This document shows positions 1 to 7,584 of a stretch of DNA of 14,420 bases, piece after piece. The translations under genes and the position numbers were made by a program. Origin of the DNA: an uncultured Terriglobales bacterium. Lineage in GTDB: Bacteria > Acidobacteriota > Terriglobia > Terriglobales > Acidobacteriaceae. Where the stretch lies: positions 1 to 14,420 of the forward strand of contig CATPBY010000393.1 in the NCBI GenBank assembly GCA_955652845.1, read 5' to 3'. Every line of letters starts with the position of its first letter. Position 1 is the first letter of the stretch. The notes below the pieces were generated by a model. It was not told the DNA's origin. It did not search any database and was given only the letters and a program-made list of their open reading frames with translations.

Positions 1-1137
1 GAACGAATCAATGCTGCCCGCGCCCAGGTTACCATCACCCGCTCCAGCTTGTTTCCGCAAGTTGCGGCCAACGGCAATTTCAATGGCGGCAAGGACGGCG
101 CTACTCGATTCAAGTTCAACTTCTTAACCCTCGCCGGAGACGCTGCCTTTCAAATGGATCTATTTGGCCGCTTGCGTCGTGCCACTGAGGCGGCACGCGC
201 CGAACTCCTGGCTACAGAAGATGCGCAGCAAACGGTAATTCTGACCCTCGTCAGCGACCTTGCGAGGGACTACTTCACTCTCCTGCAACTCGATCTTCAA
301 CTTCAGATCACACGCCAAACGGTCAGTACGCAGACCGATTCCGTCAAATTGACGAATCTCCGCCTGAATCGAGGGGTGGCCACGAAATTGGATGTGCTTC
401 AGGCGCAGCAAGTGCTCGATACCGCAAATGCGCAGATACCTGACCTCGAGCGGGCGATTGCCCAGGAAGAAAATGCCATAAGCATCCTGGTGGGTGACTA
501 CCCGCATGATGTTGCCCGCGGGCTTCCTTTGGTCGAACAGACTCTGCCGCCTGAAGTTCCACCCGGCCTTCCATCTTCAATGATCGAGCGACGTCCTGAC
601 ATTCGAGAGGCCGAGCAAATTCTGGTCGCGTCCAATGCAGAGATTGGAGTTGCCAAAGCTCAGTTTTTCCCGCAAATCGTATTGACCGGTTCTTTTGGGC
701 GAAGCAGCGCTTTCTCAAGCCTGATGGCATCGCAGGTTGGCATCTGGTCGTATGGTGCGCAGGTGAGCCAGCCGATTTTTACGGGCGGGGCGCTTCGCGG
801 GAATCTGCGGCTGGCTAAGTCTGAGAACCAACAAGCCCTCATTGCTTACCGCCAAACGATCCAGCGTGCTTTCGGGGAGGTATCCGACGCGCTGATCGGC
901 TATGAGAAACTCCACGAAGTGCGAATGCGGCAGCAGGACACCGTTTCGGATCTGGAGGAGACGGTCCGCATCTCTACCCTTCGTTATAAAGGTGGAACGA
1001 CGACCTACCTTGAGGTACTGGACGGGCAACGGTCACTCTACGGCGCTCAATTGACGCTCGCTTCAGCCCGTGGCGATGAATACAGAAGCCTCATCCAACT
1101 CTACAAGGCTCTCGGCGGAGGTTGGCAACAACAATAG
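1..1137 (+). CDS. RND-type outer-membrane efflux protein (TolC/OprM/NodT family), 5'-truncated by window edge
   Basis: Outer-membrane channel component of a tripartite efflux pump, which would pair with a periplasmic adaptor and an inner-membrane RND transporter encoded upstream of the window. The reading frame is open from base 1, so the signal peptide, any lipobox and the first beta-hairpin lie outside; 378 residues remain. Seen directly: an early segment reading QMDLFGRLRRATEAARAELL, and a mid-protein signature IERRPDIREAEQ followed by AEIGVAKAQFFPQI. The C-terminal repeat has TTTYLEVLDGQRSLYGAQLT. All are typical of the two-fold repeated outer membrane efflux domain. An internal TTG at 49 is not the start, because homologous sequence continues upstream of it. 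The next reading frame (MarC remnant) begins 9 bases after the stop, suggesting a former operon. The pumped substrate cannot be deduced. Confidence 0.93.
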   Translation, partial: ERINAARAQVTITRSSLFPQVAANGNFNGGKDGATRFKFNFLTLAGDAAFQMDLFGRLRRATEAARAELLATEDAQQTVILTLVSDLARDYFTLLQLDLQLQITRQTVSTQTDSVKLTNLRLNRGVATKLDVLQAQQVLDTANAQIPDLERAIAQEENAISILVGDYPHDVARGLPLVEQTLPPEVPPGLPSSMIERRPDIREAEQILVASNAEIGVAKAQFFPQIVLTGSFGRSSAFSSLMASQVGIWSYGAQVSQPIFTGGALRGNLRLAKSENQQALIAYRQTIQRAFGEVSDALIGYEKLHEVRMRQQDTVSDLEETVRISTLRYKGGTTTYLEVLDGQRSLYGAQLTLASARGDEYRSLIQLYKALGGGWQQQ

Positions 1138-1146
1138 GAAACACCC

Positions 1147-1716
1147 GTGGGCGATGCCAATGCGGCCTTTCTTCTAACATTAAGTGCGCTCCTTCCGATC
1201 GTTGATCCGCTTGCCGGAAGCCCACTTTTTCTGGCCATGACCCAGGACTATTCACCTCAAACTCGAAGGTGCTTGCCTGGCGTGTCGCCCTGAACAGCTT
1301 GGTTCTGCTGGTCGGCTCCTATATTGTGGGAGCGCACGTACTCAACTTTTTTGTGGTGTCGCTCCTTGGGGTACAGGTCGGCGCAGGTCTGATCGTTGTC
1401 TCGATGGGCTGGGGTATTCTGCTCGAAAAGGATGAGAATTATGAAACAACTCGCCGCAGTGTGACATGCTCAGATGTTTTTCACTGCGCCTTTATCCATT
1501 AACGCTGCCCTTGACGGTTGGGCCAGGATCAATCTCTGTCACGGTAACTTTAGGTGCAAACTCGACCGCCACTACCGATTCCATATAGCGATTATTACTG
1601 CAGTGCTCATCGCGATGGCCGCAGTCGCTATAAGCATTTTGCTCTGTTACGGCTTAGCGGACCAACTCGCTCGCGTGATCGGGAAAGGTTTCTCCATCCA
1701 CGTCCGCCGCGACTAA
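1147..1716 (+). pseudogene. MarC-family (UPF0056) integral membrane protein, frameshifted remnant
   Basis: Recognisable MarC-family sequence is spread over successive frames. GTG at 1147 opens frame 1 with LLTLSALLPIVDPLAGSPLF and AMTQDYSPQTRR. From about 1269 frame 3 continues with LAWRVALNSLVLLVGSYIVG and GAGLIVVSMGWGILLEKDE. Around 1493-1588 frame 2 carries YPLTLPLTVGPGSISVTVTL, then meets TAG at 1586. Frame 1 then gives LCYGLADQLARVIGK and stops at 1714. Together this covers most of a family protein of about 200 residues, but the final membrane helix is missing. At least three frame changes in 570 bases argue for a dead gene rather than one sequencing error. MarC proteins are multi-pass inner-membrane proteins of uncertain function. 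The GTG follows the efflux gene by 9 bases with a GGA upstream, so it was probably co-transcribed with it. Confidence 0.85.
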
Positions 1717-1721
1717 GGAGG
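1715..1721 (+). promoter_or_regulatory. Strong Shine-Dalgarno for the transglutaminase-like gene
   Basis: AAGGAGG lies five bases before the ATG at 1727 and overlaps the stop codon that ends the MarC remnant. It fixes the start of the next gene and shows that this gene keeps its own efficient ribosome binding site despite decay of the gene before it. Confidence 0.85.
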
Positions 1722-1726
1722 ATTCC

Positions 1727-2746
1727 ATGAGACCGAAAGTTCTCTTATCATCGTTGCTGCTGTTTCTTACGGCATCCGAGTGGGCCGCCCCAAACAGTGA
1801 TAACGCCCAGCAATTCAGTCCGCGCGTACGTAGCTTTCGCTTCACCTATAGCTTCACTGTGAAGGATATTCCGGCTGGAGCAAAGCGAGTACGCGTCTGG
1901 ATTCCAGTGCCCCAGACCGATAAGCATCAGACTGTGCGCGTTCTGACGGTCAAGGCTCCAGCTAAAACCCAAATGACGCAGGAGTCGGAGTACGGCAATC
2001 GAATGATGTACGCCGAGATCGACAATCCTGCGACGCCCCAAACGGAGTTTACTCTCGAGTACGAGGTCGCGCGCCGCGAATACACGCGGGGTGACTACGA
2101 ACGGCTGGAACGGGGAGATCAGAAGCCTGGCATCGTATCCGCCTCGATGAACCGATTGATTGCGCCTGATACCTTAATTCCCACGGATGGCAAGATCAAG
2201 ACGCTCGCGATTCAGGTGACCGGATCCAAGAGCGGCACGGTTACAAAAGCCAAAGCCGCCTACGACTACTTTTTCGCGACTATGCGCTACGATAAGACCG
2301 GGACAGGCTGGGGACGCGGGGACGCGTTGTGGGCCTGTGACTCCAAACGCGGCAACTGCACAGACTTCCACTCGCCCTTCATTGGCGTATTGCGGGCTGA
2401 CGGTATTCCGGCCCGCTTCGATATCGGCTTTCCTGTACCCGAGAATAAGGACAAAGGAGATATCCCGAGCTATCACTGCTGGGCTGAGTTCTACGCGCAG
2501 AAAACCGGTTGGATCCCGGTTGACATTTCGGAAGCATGGAAAGCCCAGGAAAAAGCGGACTACTTCTTCGGTAGCGTTGACGCGAATCGCGTCCAGTTCT
2601 CTACCGGGCGCGACGTCACGTTGTCTCCCAAGCAGGATGGCCCGGCGCTCAATTATTTCGTCTACCCATACGTTGAGATTGACGGCAAACCGTACGAAAA
2701 GCTCGATAAGAAATTCAGCTTTGAGGAAGTAAAGCCTTCGGCGTGA
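1727..2746 (+). CDS. Secreted transglutaminase-like (papain-fold) domain protein
   Basis: A 339-residue protein with an N-terminal signal sequence (basic MRPK, hydrophobic stretch to about residue 20), so probably periplasmic. Residues 35-115 look like a beta-rich N-terminal domain, with VRVWIPVPQTDKHQTV around 55-70. The transglutaminase-like core spans about 170-275. It has all three expected catalytic residues: Cys211 in GNCTDFHSPF, His250 in SYHCWAEFY and Asp266 in GWIPVDISEA. In bacteria this fold is mostly used for peptide hydrolysis or transfer, not true protein cross-linking; the substrate is not evident here. The start is supported by a strong Shine-Dalgarno. The stop lies 30 bases before the methyltransferase gene, so the two are likely co-transcribed. 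A functional link to the methyltransferase and radical SAM genes is inference from position only. Confidence 0.9.
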   Translation: MRPKVLLSSLLLFLTASEWAAPNSDNAQQFSPRVRSFRFTYSFTVKDIPAGAKRVRVWIPVPQTDKHQTVRVLTVKAPAKTQMTQESEYGNRMMYAEIDNPATPQTEFTLEYEVARREYTRGDYERLERGDQKPGIVSASMNRLIAPDTLIPTDGKIKTLAIQVTGSKSGTVTKAKAAYDYFFATMRYDKTGTGWGRGDALWACDSKRGNCTDFHSPFIGVLRADGIPARFDIGFPVPENKDKGDIPSYHCWAEFYAQKTGWIPVDISEAWKAQEKADYFFGSVDANRVQFSTGRDVTLSPKQDGPALNYFVYPYVEIDGKPYEKLDKKFSFEEVKPSA

Positions 2747-2776
2747 AGCCGCTAGCTGCAGACGTTAGGCGGCGCA

Positions 2777-3607
2777 GTGACACTTGCAGAAATGACTACC
2801 AATACCTCCGACGAACGGTTCTTGAGCGGTGCAGCGCAATACGCGGCATACCTTGAGACACCGGAGGGCCGACTGCGCCTCGATCTCTCCTTTGCCAACC
2901 TGCGGGAGTTTCTTCCGCAGGCCACACGCGGTTTGCGTGCGCTGGATCTCGGAGCCGGTACCGGAGTCCTCGCGGTGCGTCTGGCCCAGCTTGGCTTTCA
3001 TGTCACATTGCTGGATGCGTCCTCACAGATGCTGGATATCGCCCAACACACCGCAGTGGAAGCGGGAGTTGCAGAACGCATTGCACTCACGCGCGGCGAG
3101 GCGGGGCAGTTGGCAAATCTTGTCGAGGTAGAGTCGTTCGACTTAATCCTCTGCCATAACATCCTTGAGTTTATCGATAACCCGAGTGAGGTGTTGGGTG
3201 CTGCGGCTCGCGTCTTGCGGGATACTTCCAGCATCATCTCAGTTTTGGTGCGCAACCGGGCCGGTGAGGTAACGAAGGCCGCGCTACTCAACGGGGACTT
3301 GACCACGGCAGCGCGCAACCTCACCGCTGAGTGGGGGGACGAGTCCCTCTATGGAGGCAAGGTCCGCCTATTTACGCCTGACAACCTGCGGGCCATGCTT
3401 ATAGCTGTGTCATTCGCAGTCATTGCCGAGCGAGGTGTAAGGGTCGTCTCGGATTTTCTGCCTCCAAAAGTTTCCCGAACTGACGAATACGAGCGGATTT
3501 TTGAACTAGAACGTAAGCTCGGCGCGCAACCGGAGTTTGCCGCGGTCGCGCGCTACTCCCATTTTCTTGCGCGGCGCAGAGGTCCGCTGATGAAGATCGG
3601 ACTATGA
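2777..3607 (+). CDS. Class I SAM-dependent methyltransferase, CmoM/SmtA-like
   Basis: A 276-residue Rossmann-fold methyltransferase. Motif I is LDLGAGTG (residues 56-63), with an acidic residue ending strand beta2 (Asp80 in VTLLDASSQML) and a motif IV-like LILCHNILEFI (123-133). The C-terminal half (about 218-267), with GVRVVSDFLPP and ARYSHFLARR, resembles the E. coli tRNA-modifying methyltransferase CmoM (SmtA). No cmoA or cmoB is in the window, and its stop overlaps the start of a radical SAM gene as ATGA. A role in the same pathway as that enzyme is therefore at least as likely as tRNA modification. The GTG start at 2777 has an AGGCGG-like sequence upstream; ATG at 2792 is an alternative with weak ribosome binding support. 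Confidence 0.85.
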   Translation: MTLAEMTTNTSDERFLSGAAQYAAYLETPEGRLRLDLSFANLREFLPQATRGLRALDLGAGTGVLAVRLAQLGFHVTLLDASSQMLDIAQHTAVEAGVAERIALTRGEAGQLANLVEVESFDLILCHNILEFIDNPSEVLGAAARVLRDTSSIISVLVRNRAGEVTKAALLNGDLTTAARNLTAEWGDESLYGGKVRLFTPDNLRAMLIAVSFAVIAERGVRVVSDFLPPKVSRTDEYERIFELERKLGAQPEFAAVARYSHFLARRRGPLMKIGL

Positions 3608-4662
3608 AGAACGTCACAGCTCAACTTTCGTCATCTGCATTCGGCTTGACAGCCCTGGACGGCGGTATCTCGCTCGGGCTGGGCCTAACGAACGAATGCA
3701 ATCTCACGTGCAGTTTCTGCTACCGCGATCCGACTCGCGCCGATCGCCTTTCACTCGATCAAGTGAAAGCCGTCATGGAATGCCTGCCGGTGCGCTCGGT
3801 GAATCTTGGCACCGGCGAGAACGGCATGCATCCTGACTTCAAGACAATACTGGCTTACTTGGGAACGCAACAAGTCAAGCTCACCATTACGTCCAACGGT
3901 CACAGTGTTGCGGTGCTGGAAGACGATGAACTTCGAGCCTTCCACGACATTGAGTTCTCCCTCGATTACCCCACACAGGCTGAGCAGGATGCACAGCGCG
4001 AGTCGGGAAATTGGGCGCTGATTCACCAACAGGCAGAGCGGTGCCTGAAGCTTGGCATTCCGGTAACCATCGTCGCCGTCATGATGAAGTCGAACTACCT
4101 TAGGCTGTCCGATGTGGCGCGAATTGCCAAGAACTTCGATGCCCCGTTGCGCGTGAATGTGTACCAGGCCGTGCGATCGGACATTTACGCCCTCAGCTAC
4201 GAAGAATATTGGGAAGGATTCCGCCGGCTGCTTGAGGAGACCGACGTCATCGCGATCGGCGAACCGCTGGTTCGCGCCATGGCAGGGCTTCTTCCACTCC
4301 GAGCGGGTTGCGGCGTAAGCACAGTACGAGTCACGCCGCGAGCAACGACACAACCTTGCGTCTATTGGCCGGGACCGGGAGAACCGCTTTCCGCCTTGGT
4401 CTCCGCCGGCGCAGACATTCTGACTTCGATGCCCTTCGAGCAGGCACGGGCGATTCCTGCGGCATGCGAATCTTGCGAGTTCCGCGAGTCTTGCCACGGC
4501 GGATGCGCCGGACGCAGGCGCCTGCAAGGTGCATTATTCGAGCCTGATTCCTATTGTCCGATCGTTCGCGGTGAGCGCCAGCGGGTGAAGATACGGATGG
4601 CTGCGAATCGCGAGCTGCCCAAGCTGAACAGTTCCTGCACCACCGTTGTGATCGCCCGCTGA
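3604..4662 (+). CDS. Radical SAM protein with C-terminal SPASM-type iron-sulfur domain
   Basis: A 352-residue radical SAM enzyme expected to cleave S-adenosylmethionine and modify a substrate by radical chemistry. The cluster motif is Cys32-x3-Cys36-x2-Cys39 (NECNLTCSFCY). A GTGEN segment (69-73) takes the place of the usual glycine-rich SAM-binding GGE. The C-terminal part carries all seven cysteines of a SPASM arrangement: Cys236, Cys252, then Cys288-x2-Cys291-x5-Cys297-x3-Cys301, and Cys318. This implies two auxiliary [4Fe-4S] clusters. SPASM proteins commonly mature ribosomally made peptides or enzymes (anSME, PqqE, mycofactocin types). The start ATG overlaps the methyltransferase stop by four bases (ATGA), implying translational coupling. 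No short precursor peptide gene or RRE-like partner was found nearby. A few residues follow the SPASM domain, ending in a Ser/Thr-rich tail. The exact reaction is unknown. Confidence 0.9.
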   Translation: MKNVTAQLSSSAFGLTALDGGISLGLGLTNECNLTCSFCYRDPTRADRLSLDQVKAVMECLPVRSVNLGTGENGMHPDFKTILAYLGTQQVKLTITSNGHSVAVLEDDELRAFHDIEFSLDYPTQAEQDAQRESGNWALIHQQAERCLKLGIPVTIVAVMMKSNYLRLSDVARIAKNFDAPLRVNVYQAVRSDIYALSYEEYWEGFRRLLEETDVIAIGEPLVRAMAGLLPLRAGCGVSTVRVTPRATTQPCVYWPGPGEPLSALVSAGADILTSMPFEQARAIPAACESCEFRESCHGGCAGRRRLQGALFEPDSYCPIVRGERQRVKIRMAANRELPKLNSSCTTVVIAR

Positions 4663-4701
4663 TCTGGTTCGCGTCCCCTCTCTGATTCCGCAGGCCTTTT
4701 T

Positions 4702-5436
4702 CTATTGCGCTTTCATCCAAGTATCCGAGCCCGTCAGCTTCACAGCCACGTCGGAAATAACGAGGTGGAAGGGTTTGCCGTCCGCGCTGCCGTGGTGCTC
4801 GGTTGCGAACAGCAGGGGACCTGCCTTCTTGTAGCCCACCCACGTTGCCAGCACCCGGCTCGGCGGCTTGGCCCCACCTCGATGGTAGTCAAAGTAAACA
4901 ACACGGTTGTCCTTACCGACGTAGAGATCCCAGGTGTCGCCGGGCGTGTAGCCACTATCGGCTGGATACTTCACCGGAACCAATTCGGCAGTGCCGCTTC
5001 CCTGCGGCAGGTTAAACATACCCTGATCGATCACAGAGGCGCTAGTGTCCCAGTAAGCATGGAAGGGGAACAGAACCCAGTAGTTATCGTTGATGAAACC
5101 CGGATCGACCTCATTCTTTATCATGTCGGGTTGACTGCCGAGTTCGGAGCGCTTGTAGGTCACTTTGACGGGCTTGCCGTCTTTGTCTTTCCCTTCGTAG
5201 GTGACTTGGGTAGTTTTGGGATCCCACTCCCAGGTGCGGGAGAGTTTGAAGACTCCGGGGATTTCCCCTGTCCAGGTGTAGCGGATTCCCTCAATCTTGT
5301 CCCACGAATCGAGACCGTAAGTCTTTGCGATCTTTTCGAGAATGGGCGCACGCTGCTGCGCCCAAGAGTTTGGAGCAAAGGCCAGCATGCCAAGAACTAT
5401 CCAGCGGATGGTAGTTGAATGGCCCAGAGTTGTCAT
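4702..5436 (-). CDS. Secreted protein of unknown function
   Basis: A 244-residue protein I do not recognise with certainty. The N-terminus has a signal peptide (hydrophobic IRWIVLGMLAFA, likely cleavage after SWA near residue 26), so it is probably periplasmic. The mature part is rich in alternating aromatic and hydrophobic residues typical of beta strands, for example YTWTGEIPGVFKLSRTWEWD (53-72) and TPGDTWDLYVGKDNRVVYFD in the second half. It has no cysteines or obvious catalytic motif. The pattern recalls LolA-like or DUF6503-like beta-sheet proteins, but this is only an impression. The start is well supported: GAGGAGGA lies five bases before the ATG. The gene is 115 bases downstream of the GT-C gene on the same strand and converges on the radical SAM gene, leaving 39 bases with no clear terminator. 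Confidence 0.8.
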   Translation of the reverse strand: MTTLGHSTTIRWIVLGMLAFAPNSWAQQRAPILEKIAKTYGLDSWDKIEGIRYTWTGEIPGVFKLSRTWEWDPKTTQVTYEGKDKDGKPVKVTYKRSELGSQPDMIKNEVDPGFINDNYWVLFPFHAYWDTSASVIDQGMFNLPQGSGTAELVPVKYPADSGYTPGDTWDLYVGKDNRVVYFDYHRGGAKPPSRVLATWVGYKKAGPLLFATEHHGSADGKPFHLVISDVAVKLTGSDTWMKAQ

Positions 5437-5441
5437 TAGGG

Positions 5442-5449
5442 TCCTCCTC
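5442..5449 (-). promoter_or_regulatory. Strong Shine-Dalgarno for the secreted unknown protein
   Basis: On the minus strand GAGGAGGA sits five bases upstream of the ATG at 5436. It supports this strand as coding, against the long open frame on the opposite strand, which has no comparable ribosome binding site. Confidence 0.8.
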
Positions 5450-5551
5450 GCGACGATATGACTGGTTTCATTAAGCCATTTCCAACGAAAAGTGTGTATT
5501 AGACGAAGGTATTGATCGACCCGTTAATATGAGAAGGCACGTTTCGATAAT

Positions 5552-6844
5552 CTACCGGTCCACTGACGATTGCGCGATTGGTCGGCTGACCCGGCGCACA
5601 GCGATAATGGCCGCAGCTGTTGCCACGCTTCCGTATTCTAGAAGCATCACCCAACCAGGAAGCGCTCCCCACCCCCCTCTAACTGAGCTCAAGTGCCACA
5701 TGACGTAAGTGGTATTAATGGTGACGGTCCAAAGGATGATCAGCAGCGTCGAGGCCGACGTAAGAAATGGCAGCAGCCAGAGCAGATACCATGGGAACAC
5801 GACCGGGGCGCACAACAACGATGCTACCATTGGCCAGGCAAACACGTCGGGAGACCACTGGCCTTTCGTCCTTCGCAACCAGATTGAAGTCGCGAAGCCG
5901 ACCAGCACAGCCAGGGCAACCACCAGTTGCGGCGCTGCAACTCGATCTAGCGTTGCAAAGAGGGGACCATTAAAGCGGAAAGTCTCTACATAGGTACCCA
6001 GCGAGCCGATTGGGGCCCGGCCGTGATCCAGGAATGGTACGCACAGGAGTGCGACCACGGCCGCTGCGAACACAGCGTCGCGAATGCGAACGCGTTTCCA
6101 ATAAAGCGGCACTAAGACAATTGGCAGAAATTTCACTGCGACAGCTAACCCAAACATCAGGGCTGCGACTGCACGCCACCTGCGTAGGAGTGCGGCGACA
6201 GATACGACTAAAAGTAAGGCGCCGACGATATCGATGTGGCCGCTTCCCGCTACTTCAATGGCCAACAATGGGTTCCAGGCGTACGCCAGAACAAGGTGCG
6301 CTCCTCGTCCGCTAGTTCGCAAGAGATCAAGCAAAACCAGGGAAATCCCCAAATCGCAAATCACAAATACCAGTTTCAGGGCAAAGACAGACTCACGCAC
6401 TGCCGTTACAGCGCGGAAAAAAAGCTGCGCTCCCGGTGGATATGGGCTCGGCAGATCCGGGTTGTTCAGGTTGCCGGTTTCCGAGGTATGCAGTGATCGA
6501 ACAGCGGGATCGCTCGGAACGACGATATAGGGGTTATATCCGAGCCGCTGCAAGCGGCCGTCCCAAACATAACGATGAACATCATCATCGGCGCCCGGAG
6601 GCAGCCGCAGAAATGCAACGTGCCACATGGCAGCCAGGATGAGCCCAACGACGACAACACGACGAGGAAATTCCGGCGTGGCAAAAAGCTCCCGGATCGC
6701 TAGGAGGAACGCGACGCAGGCAAGCGTCAGCCACGCCATGAAGAGCGGTCCACCCCGATCACCGAAGTAGCGTGAGCAGATCGTTAGCGCCACACATAGT
6801 GTGGCGCCGAGTAGGTACACTCTCCACTCGGGCTTGGCCTTCAC
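5552..6844 (-). CDS. GT-C fold membrane glycosyltransferase (GT87/mannosyltransferase-like)
   Basis: A 430-residue multi-pass membrane protein with roughly ten hydrophobic segments. The first extracytoplasmic loop holds PPGADDDVHRYVWDGRLQRL, with acidic residues Asp86-88. This is the hallmark position of the GT-C active site in polyprenyl-phosphate-mannose-dependent transferases. GYNPYIVVPSDP and LPSPYPPGAQLFF follow, as in the DUF2029/GT87 group. Such enzymes take a sugar from a lipid-phosphate carrier and add it to an acceptor on the outer face of the inner membrane; acceptor and sugar here are unknown. The GTG start overlaps the stop of the upstream DUF2064 gene as GTGA, so the genes are translationally coupled. 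It is the last gene of the four-gene cassette. Confidence 0.85.
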   Translation of the reverse strand: MKAKPEWRVYLLGATLCVALTICSRYFGDRGGPLFMAWLTLACVAFLLAIRELFATPEFPRRVVVVGLILAAMWHVAFLRLPPGADDDVHRYVWDGRLQRLGYNPYIVVPSDPAVRSLHTSETGNLNNPDLPSPYPPGAQLFFRAVTAVRESVFALKLVFVICDLGISLVLLDLLRTSGRGAHLVLAYAWNPLLAIEVAGSGHIDIVGALLLVVSVAALLRRWRAVAALMFGLAVAVKFLPIVLVPLYWKRVRIRDAVFAAAVVALLCVPFLDHGRAPIGSLGTYVETFRFNGPLFATLDRVAAPQLVVALAVLVGFATSIWLRRTKGQWSPDVFAWPMVASLLCAPVVFPWYLLWLLPFLTSASTLLIILWTVTINTTYVMWHLSSVRGGWGALPGWVMLLEYGSVATAAAIIAVRRVSRPIAQSSVDR

Positions 6845-7569
6845 AGATTTCCTGTGCCCGTCCGTCGGTGTGCCGCTGCAAGTTCCCAGTGTTCAAGCCA
6901 CCGCGCTGTGCGTGGCGCCATTGTTGGAGCCAGGCGCAATTCCCGCGCCAGGCGGGTCAGGTCGTCAGCTACATCAATATCGTAAAAAGGAGCTGCCAAG
7001 CCCACGGATAGTTCAAGAGCCTGTGTGCGCGACAGGAGCCTCTCCAGCGCGCTGCTTGTACCCATTCCGTCGTGGGCGAAAAGCGTCGGATGAGAGGCCT
7101 TGGCGCCAACCAGATAGTAGCCTCCGTCGTGCGTTGGTCCCACAACTACGTCATGTTCAGCCAGCGTTTCGAATGCGTCTTCGAGTACAAAACCCGGGAG
7201 GTGTGGGCTGTCGCTGTTGAAGGCAATGGTGCGCCTTTGACTTTCTGTGAATTGCGCAAACACCGAAGTGAGACCGGCGGCAAGACCCTCCCCTTTCTGC
7301 GCAACTACACGCGCTTCCCCACCTGCCATTTGCGCAAGCTCGCTCACATCCGACTCCGGGCACATGATTGCAACTTCTACGTCGCTCAGCGACCGCGCCA
7401 GCGTCAGCGTGTCGTCCAGAAGACAGCAATAGAAATCAATTACAGCTTCAGGAGAAAGGCTAGGCGTAAGGCGAGTCTTGACCGCGCCTGGCTTCGGAGC
7501 TTTCGCCATGATTACCAGTACACGATCTTTCCCTGACGATTGCACCACCGTCTCTCTCGAGGATTGCAT
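6841..7569 (-). CDS. DUF2064 / TIGR04282-family GT-A-like protein
   Basis: A protein of about 242 residues from the ATG at 7569; a TTG at 7584 would add five residues, and neither start has a good Shine-Dalgarno. Family signatures are clear: VLVIMAKAPKPGAVKTRL near the N-terminus (nucleotide-binding loop of a GT-A or nucleotidyltransferase-like fold), FNSDSPHLP in the middle, THDGGYYLVG, and YDIDVADDL near the C-terminus. The family is annotated as arsenosugar biosynthesis glycosyltransferase (TIGR04282) from its frequent arsenic context, but no arsM, arsS or other arsenic gene is visible here, so that name should not be taken literally. It sits between the GT2 gene and the GT-C gene with essentially no spacing, which points to a role in the same saccharide pathway, perhaps nucleotide-sugar supply or transfer. 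Confidence 0.85.
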   Translation of the reverse strand: MQSSRETVVQSSGKDRVLVIMAKAPKPGAVKTRLTPSLSPEAVIDFYCCLLDDTLTLARSLSDVEVAIMCPESDVSELAQMAGGEARVVAQKGEGLAAGLTSVFAQFTESQRRTIAFNSDSPHLPGFVLEDAFETLAEHDVVVGPTHDGGYYLVGAKASHPTLFAHDGMGTSSALERLLSRTQALELSVGLAAPFYDIDVADDLTRLARELRLAPTMAPRTARWLEHWELAAAHRRTGTGNL

Positions 7570-7584
7570 AGGTCTGATGCGCAA

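Noticed and set aside
3751..4527. 258-codon minus-strand open frame inside the radical SAM gene
   Set aside because: The opposite strand encodes a clear radical SAM/SPASM protein with all cysteines in register; this is a high-GC shadow frame.
4663..4701. Possible terminator between the convergent radical SAM and secreted-protein genes
   Set aside because: There is a short T-run (CCTTTTTC) but no stable stem before it.
4705..5418. 237-codon open frame on the plus strand
   Set aside because: It is antisense to the secreted protein at 4702-5436, which has a signal peptide and a strong Shine-Dalgarno; the plus frame has neither.
6841..7569. Arsenosugar biosynthesis assignment from the TIGR04282 family name
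   Set aside because: No arsM, arsS or other arsenic gene lies in the window; the neighbours are general glycosyl-transfer genes.
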